Positions 5,991 through 9,459 of a DNA stretch of 9,459 bases are shown piece after piece (positions within the stretch are counted from its first letter, which is position 1; each line of letters opens with the position of its first letter). The stretch is from positions 1-9,459 of the forward strand of contig JAEYOU010000528.1 of assembly GCA_023411405.1 (NCBI GenBank), given 5' to 3'. The notes under the pieces were generated by a model, which had not been told where the DNA came from, ran no database searches, and saw only the letters and a program-made list of their open reading frames with translations. The DNA comes from Pseudomonadota bacterium. GTDB taxonomy: Bacteria; Myxococcota; Myxococcia; Myxococcales; Anaeromyxobacteraceae. The position numbers and the translations under genes are program-made.

Positions 5991-6527
5991 TCACGCGCTC
6001 GGGGTCCGCGCGCCGCAGGCCGGACAGCGCGGACCCCGGACCGGGACGCCGCACGAGCACAGCCGGCCTGGATCCTCGGCGCGCGCCGGCGGCTGCACGA
6101 GCGCGACCGCCGGGAGCCGCATCCCGCAGCGGCCGCAGATCCGCTCTCCCGGCGCCGCCTCGGTCCGGCAGTAGCGGCAGCTCACGACGACCGGGTACGG
6201 CGTCGGACCGTCGGCCGGAAGGCCGTCCATCGCGCGGTCCACGCCGGGCAGGGGTTCGACGGAGACGTCGACGGGGGGCGCGGGCGTGGGCTCGAGGTCC
6301 GCGACGGGGTCGACCCACACCGCGTCCACGTGCGCGTGGGCGGTCACCTGGAGGTCCGGGACGGCCACGGCGGGTGCGTCGGGGGCGGTGGGAGCGCGCG
6401 TCGGCTCCAGCCCTTCGAGCGGCGCGATCGCCCGTTCGGCCGCCGGGCCTCCGGGCAGGCGGCGCCCGCATACCTCGCACTCCGTCCCGCCGGCCTGTGG
6501 GTGCTCGCAGAGCGGACAGACGACCAT
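5991..6527 (-). CDS. Three-module zinc-ribbon protein with proline-rich linker
   Basis: This 178-residue protein is not recognised as a named family. It has three four-cysteine clusters: C4/C7 with C17/C20 (CPLC...CEVC), C117/C120 with C131/C134 (CRYC...CGRC), and C157/C159 with C168/C171 (CSC...CPAC). Each should fold as a zinc ribbon. Between clusters one and two, residues about 30-112 form a long linker rich in Pro, Ala, Val and acidic residues, probably disordered. There is no signal peptide or membrane helix, so it is likely cytoplasmic. The ATG at 6527-6525 has a strong GAGAGGAGG a few bases upstream, which fixes the start. It lies 47 nt after pcm and 67 nt before thrC. Zinc ribbons of this kind bind nucleic acid or protein partners, but nothing here shows which. 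A much longer open frame continues upstream in phase but is only the antiparallel or shifted shadow of pcm and recG. Confidence 0.75.
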   Translation of the reverse strand: MVVCPLCEHPQAGGTECEVCGRRLPGGPAAERAIAPLEGLEPTRAPTAPDAPAVAVPDLQVTAHAHVDAVWVDPVADLEPTPAPPVDVSVEPLPGVDRAMDGLPADGPTPYPVVVSCRYCRTEAAPGERICGRCGMRLPAVALVQPPARAEDPGRLCSCGVPVRGPRCPACGARTPSA

Positions 6528-6540
6528 CGCGCCTCCTCTC
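6528..6540 (-). promoter_or_regulatory. Strong ribosome binding site of the zinc-ribbon gene
   Basis: On the − strand, GAGAGGAGG lies four to five bases before the ATG at 6527. It is one of the clearest Shine-Dalgarno sequences on this strand. It decides the start within a frame that stays open for more than 2 kb further upstream. Confidence 0.7.
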
Positions 6541-6574
6541 GCCCTGCGACCGCGCGGGGTGAGCGAAGGCGAGT

Positions 6575-7207
6575 CTACCCTGCCCCGGGCGCGCCGTGCG
6601 TCAGGGGCACGAAGCGCACCCCGAGCACGTCCACCTCGGCACACCTCCCGTCCTCCCGCCGGTCGACCACCCGCAGCACCTGGCTCGAAGGATCGGGGCC
6701 GACCGGGAGGACCATGCGGCCGCCGGGGGCGAGCTGGGCGAGGAGCGACGGAGGCACGTCCGGCCCCGCTGCGGTGACCAGGATGCGATCGAACGGCGCC
6801 TCCTCCGGCCAGCCCCGCGCGCCGTCGCCCTCGCGAAGGTGGACGTTCACGAGGCCGAGCTCCCTCAGGAGCAGCGCGCGCGCGCGCGCGGCGAGCTCCG
6901 GGACGATCTCGATCGAGTAGACCTCGCGCGCGAGCGCGGAGAGCAGGGCCGTCTGGTAGCCGGACCCGGTCCCGATCTCGAGCGCCCGCTCGTCGCCGGA
7001 GAGCCCGAGGCGCTCGGTCATGTACGCGACGATGAACGGCTGCGAGTTGGTCTGACCGAAGCCGATGGGGATGGGCCAGTCGCCGTCGGCCTCGCTTCGC
7101 CGCTCGGGAGGCAGGAAGCGGGCCCGGTCCACCTTCGCGACCGCGTCGAGCACCCTCGGCGACTGGATGCCCATGCCCTCGAGGCGGTGGGCGAGCGCTG
7201 CGCTCAC
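6575..7207 (-). CDS. pcm: Protein-L-isoaspartate O-methyltransferase
   Basis: This 210-residue enzyme uses S-adenosylmethionine to methylate L-isoaspartyl residues in aged proteins, starting their repair. The family signature is present: PIPIGFGQTNSQPFIVAYMTE (from about 45), where GQTNSQP (51-57) corresponds to the usual GQTISQP. SAM-binding motif I is LEIGTGSGYQT (76-86), motif II-like FDRILVTAA is at 139-147, and PLT (201-203) near the end is typical. Length is normal for bacterial PCMT. The start is GTG at 7207-7205; no ATG or GTG was found just upstream in frame and the Shine-Dalgarno is weak. An internal ATG at residue 12 would be an alternative but would shorten the N-terminal helix. 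It lies 78 nt downstream of recG and 47 nt before the zinc-ribbon gene on the same strand. The stop is TAG at 6577-6575. Confidence 0.92.
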   Translation of the reverse strand: MSAALAHRLEGMGIQSPRVLDAVAKVDRARFLPPERRSEADGDWPIPIGFGQTNSQPFIVAYMTERLGLSGDERALEIGTGSGYQTALLSALAREVYSIEIVPELAARARALLLRELGLVNVHLREGDGARGWPEEAPFDRILVTAAGPDVPPSLLAQLAPGGRMVLPVGPDPSSQVLRVVDRREDGRCAEVDVLGVRFVPLTHGAPGAG

Positions 7208-7221
7208 GGCGGTGATCGTAA

Positions 7222-7239
7222 CCGGGGACGTGGCCCCGG
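7222..7239. other. Short GC hairpin before pcm
   Basis: CCGGGG (7222-7227) and CCCCGG (7234-7239) form a 6-bp perfect stem with a 6-nt loop in the 78-nt recG-pcm gap, 15 nt from the pcm start. It could reduce read-through from recG or affect pcm initiation. It is short, has no T tract, and such pairs are common at this GC content. The same gap holds an uninterrupted run of eight G on the + strand (7266-7273). Confidence 0.3.
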
Positions 7240-7285
7240 GCTCGGGCGCGGGCGCGGGCTCGCGCGGGGGGGGATCGGCGCCGCC

Positions 7286-9459
7286 TCACCCTACCTGGGC
7301 GATGGAGAGCCTGCCCGCCCAGCGCTCGGCGAGCGCCTCGCGCGTGGCGGCGTGCTCGGGGCGCGCCAGCGCCGGATCTTCCTCGACGAGCGCCCGGGCC
7401 TCCTCGCGGGCCTCCTCCAGGATCGCCTCGTCCCGGTAGAGGTCCGCCACCTCGAGGAGTCGCTGTCCGGACTGCTGGGTGCCGACGAGCTCCCCGGGGC
7501 CGCGGATCCGGAGGTCCACGCGGGCGAGCTCGAACCCGTCCTGCGTCTCCTCCATGGCCCGGAGCCGCTCCCGCGCATCGTCGCCCGCGCGCCGGAAGTG
7601 GGCGATGAGCAGGCAGTGGCTCTTCGCCGCCCCGCGGCCCACCCGCCCGCGGAGCTGGTGGAGCTGCGAGAGCCCGAACCGCTCGGCGTGCTCGACGATC
7701 ATCACCGTCGCGTTGGGGACGTCGACCCCGACCTCGATCACCGTGGTCGCGACGAGGACGTGGAGCGCCCCGGCGCGGAACCGGTCCATGACCGCGCGCT
7801 TCTCCTCCGCCTTCATCCGGCCGTGGAGCAGGCCGACCGCGCGCCCGGCGAAGACGCGGGCGAGCTCCTCGGCGCCGCTGGTCGCGTCGGCGAGGTCGCT
7901 CTTCTCGCTCTCCTCGACGAGCGGGTAGACGACGTACACCTGCCGCCCGTGCTCGAGCTCCCTGCGGGCGACGTCGTAGGCCGCCTTGCGCTGCGAGTCG
8001 CCGTAGAGCCTCGTCGCGACGGGCGTGCGGCCCGGCGGGAGCTCGTCGATCTTCGAGTGGTCGAGATCCCCGTAGAACGCGAGCGCGAGCGTGCGCGGGA
8101 TGGGGGTCGCGGTCATGACGAGGACGTCGGGGCGCCGGCCCTTCGCGATGAGCTGCGCCCGCTGGAGCACGCCGAACCGGTGCTGCTCGTCCACGACCAC
8201 GAGCCCGAGCTTCTCGAACCCGACCGCCTCCTCCAGGAGCGCGTGCGTCCCGACCGCGATGCGCGCTCTCCCCTCCGCCACCGCCGCGCGCGCGGCGCGC
8301 TGCTCCTTCCCGCGCGCGGCGGCCACGACGCGCGCCACCTCCACGCCCGAGCCCGCGAGCCAGCCCGCGAGCGTGCGCGCGTGCTGCTCCGCGAGGATCT
8401 CGGTCGGGACCATCAGGGCGGCCTGCCACCCCGACCCGACGGCGAGCATCATGGCGGCGAAGGCCACGGCCGTCTTCCCGCTCCCCACGTCGCCCTGGAG
8501 GAGCCGGTTCATGGGCTCGGGACGACCCATGTCGCGCGCGATGTCGGCGAGCACCCGCGCCTGCGCCTTCGTGAGCGCGAACGGCAGCGGCGCCACCGCC
8601 CGGGCGCACGCCGCCGGCGAGGCGTCGAAGGCGATGCCCTCGGCGGAGCGCACGCCCTGCCGCCGCCGCGCGAGGACGAGCTGGAGGAAGAACAGCTCCT
8701 CGAAGATGAGCCGCCGGAACGCGGGGCTCGCCCGCGCCCCCGCCTGGACCGGGTCGGTCCCGGCCGGCGGGAAGTGGACCTGCTGCAGCGCCTCGCCCCG
8801 CCCGAGCAGGCCGCGGCGCGCGCGCACCGCGGGCGGGAGCTCGTCGGGCGCGTGGGGCGCGAACTCATCGCAGAGCCGCTTCATGAGCTTGCGGAGCGCG
8901 GGGTGCTGGTGATCGGCCGGGCCGACATAGAACGGCACGATCCTCCCGAAGCTCGCCGAGTCTCCGGGCTGGACCTTCTCCACCTCCGGCTGGCTCATCT
9001 GCCGCCGCCCGCCGAACCCCTCGGTGATCTTCCCCGACGCGAGGAGGGAGTCGCCCCGGGCGAAGCTCTTGAGCCGCCACGGCGGCGGGTTGAAGAAGAC
9101 GAGCTCGAGCGCCGCCCCGAGCGCGCCGCCCTCCCCCTCCGCGACGGTGACCTTGAGGAGGGGGCGGCCGTTCCGCATGCGCTGCGCCCGCGTGGCGACG
9201 ACCTTCGCGATGACGCTCGCCTCGTCGCCCAGCCGGAGATCGCGGATGCTCCGCAGCGTGGTGCGGTCCTGATACGCCTTGGGCCAGAGCTCGAGCGCGG
9301 CCTCGACCGTCGTGCGCCCGCGCTCCTCGAGCAGCCCGCGCGGCGCCGGGTGCGCGCGCGGGAGGTCGGCGAGGCGGGTCTGGAGGAGGCGGCGGTCCTC
9401 GGCGCGGTCTCGCGGGGGGGGTGGACCCGCGGTGGAAGGGCCTGCGGCCGGGGAGAGGT
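7286..9459 (-). CDS. recG: ATP-dependent DNA helicase RecG, 5' end outside the window
   Basis: RecG drives regression and branch migration of stalled forks and recombination intermediates. The frame is open to the window edge, giving about 724 residues without the start. E. coli RecG is 693 in all, so this protein has an N-terminal extension. Domains from the N-terminus: a Pro/Ala-rich then Arg/Leu-rich segment (9459 to about 9340); the wedge/OB domain, opening with WPKAYQDRTTL near 9284 (compare LPRRYEDRT in the family) and running to about 8960; then the helicase core. Helicase motifs are GDVGSGKT (Walker A, 8494-8471), VPTEILAEQH (from 8410), DEQHRFG (motif II, from 8191), TATPIPRT (from 8113), ATTVIEVGVDVP (motif V) and QLRGRVGRG (motif VI, 7657-7631). 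The C-terminal GF-x-LA-x-x-DL-x-x-RG-x-GE-x-x-GT-x-QSG region (about 7546-7466) is typical of RecG. The stop is TGA at 7288-7286. An ATG at 9178 is internal to the wedge domain and is not the start. Confidence 0.95.
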   Translation of the reverse strand, partial: LSPAAGPSTAGPPPPRDRAEDRRLLQTRLADLPRAHPAPRGLLEERGRTTVEAALELWPKAYQDRTTLRSIRDLRLGDEASVIAKVVATRAQRMRNGRPLLKVTVAEGEGGALGAALELVFFNPPPWRLKSFARGDSLLASGKITEGFGGRRQMSQPEVEKVQPGDSASFGRIVPFYVGPADHQHPALRKLMKRLCDEFAPHAPDELPPAVRARRGLLGRGEALQQVHFPPAGTDPVQAGARASPAFRRLIFEELFFLQLVLARRRQGVRSAEGIAFDASPAACARAVAPLPFALTKAQARVLADIARDMGRPEPMNRLLQGDVGSGKTAVAFAAMMLAVGSGWQAALMVPTEILAEQHARTLAGWLAGSGVEVARVVAAARGKEQRAARAAVAEGRARIAVGTHALLEEAVGFEKLGLVVVDEQHRFGVLQRAQLIAKGRRPDVLVMTATPIPRTLALAFYGDLDHSKIDELPPGRTPVATRLYGDSQRKAAYDVARRELEHGRQVYVVYPLVEESEKSDLADATSGAEELARVFAGRAVGLLHGRMKAEEKRAVMDRFRAGALHVLVATTVIEVGVDVPNATVMIVEHAERFGLSQLHQLRGRVGRGAAKSHCLLIAHFRRAGDDARERLRAMEETQDGFELARVDLRIRGPGELVGTQQSGQRLLEVADLYRDEAILEEAREEARALVEEDPALARPEHAATREALAERWAGRLSIAQVG

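Noticed and set aside
4667..6562. Open frame of 631 codons on the + strand
   Set aside because: It is antisense to thrC and the zinc-ribbon gene, has Arg/Gly/Ala-rich composition and no family motif.
6538..6573. CTCGCC/GGCGAG pairing that might fold over the zinc-ribbon gene leader
   Set aside because: The stem is only six base pairs with a 24-nt loop, so it is unlikely to be stable or specific.
6872..6892. Alternating GC run inside pcm as a Z-DNA or repeat element
   Set aside because: It is coding sequence for an Ala/Arg-rich helix and is explained by codon bias.
5991..8609. Open frame of 872 codons on the − strand
   Set aside because: Upstream of 6527 it overlaps pcm and recG in another frame and is Arg/Gly/Ala-rich, typical of a shifted frame in GC-rich DNA. 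Only 6527-5991 is real.

Overview
The window is very GC-rich DNA with strong G/C third-codon bias. All seven − strand genes are ordinary bacterial families. The combination of a large-TPR-protein C-terminus, an Ig/NHL-propeller exported protein, a dTMP kinase with a GAGTTTQ P-loop and a RecG with an N-terminal extension suggests a myxobacterium, most like Anaeromyxobacter. That placement is recognition by eye, not a database result.

Layout. Positions 1-273 (+) hold the 3' end of a gene that begins outside the window, probably a TPR-type protein. Positions 274-612 are a non-genic gap that may hold a decayed gene fragment on the − strand and the leader of the next gene. Positions 613-2631 (+) encode an exported protein with three Ig-like repeats followed by a six-bladed NHL beta-propeller. 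A perfect 12-bp-stem hairpin at 2642-2670 separates it from the convergent − strand block.

The − strand block, in transcription order (right to left), is recG (partial, 9459 to 7286), pcm (7207-6575), a zinc-ribbon protein (6527-5991), thrC (5923-4556), a two-helix membrane protein (4538-4134), tmk (4137-3412) and a CinA-type MoCF-domain protein (3415-2669). Gaps shrink downstream: 78, 47, 67 and 17 nt, then two 4-nt overlaps (ATGA and GTGA). The last three genes are therefore almost certainly translationally coupled. A promoter-like sequence just before thrC could make thrC onward a separate transcription unit with a nearly leaderless thrC.

Functionally the block mixes genome maintenance (RecG), protein repair (Pcm), threonine synthesis (ThrC), dTTP supply (Tmk) and probable nucleotide clean-up (CinA N-domain). 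It looks like a housekeeping region, not a mobile or defence island. I see no tRNA, rRNA, CRISPR array, insertion sequence or attachment site. No clearly new system is present. The points most worth checking are the missing P-loop lysine in Tmk, the coupled membrane protein-tmk-cinA trio, the three-module zinc-ribbon protein, the duplicated Shine-Dalgarno/anti-Shine-Dalgarno arrangement before the NHL gene, and the possible gene relic at 274-437.
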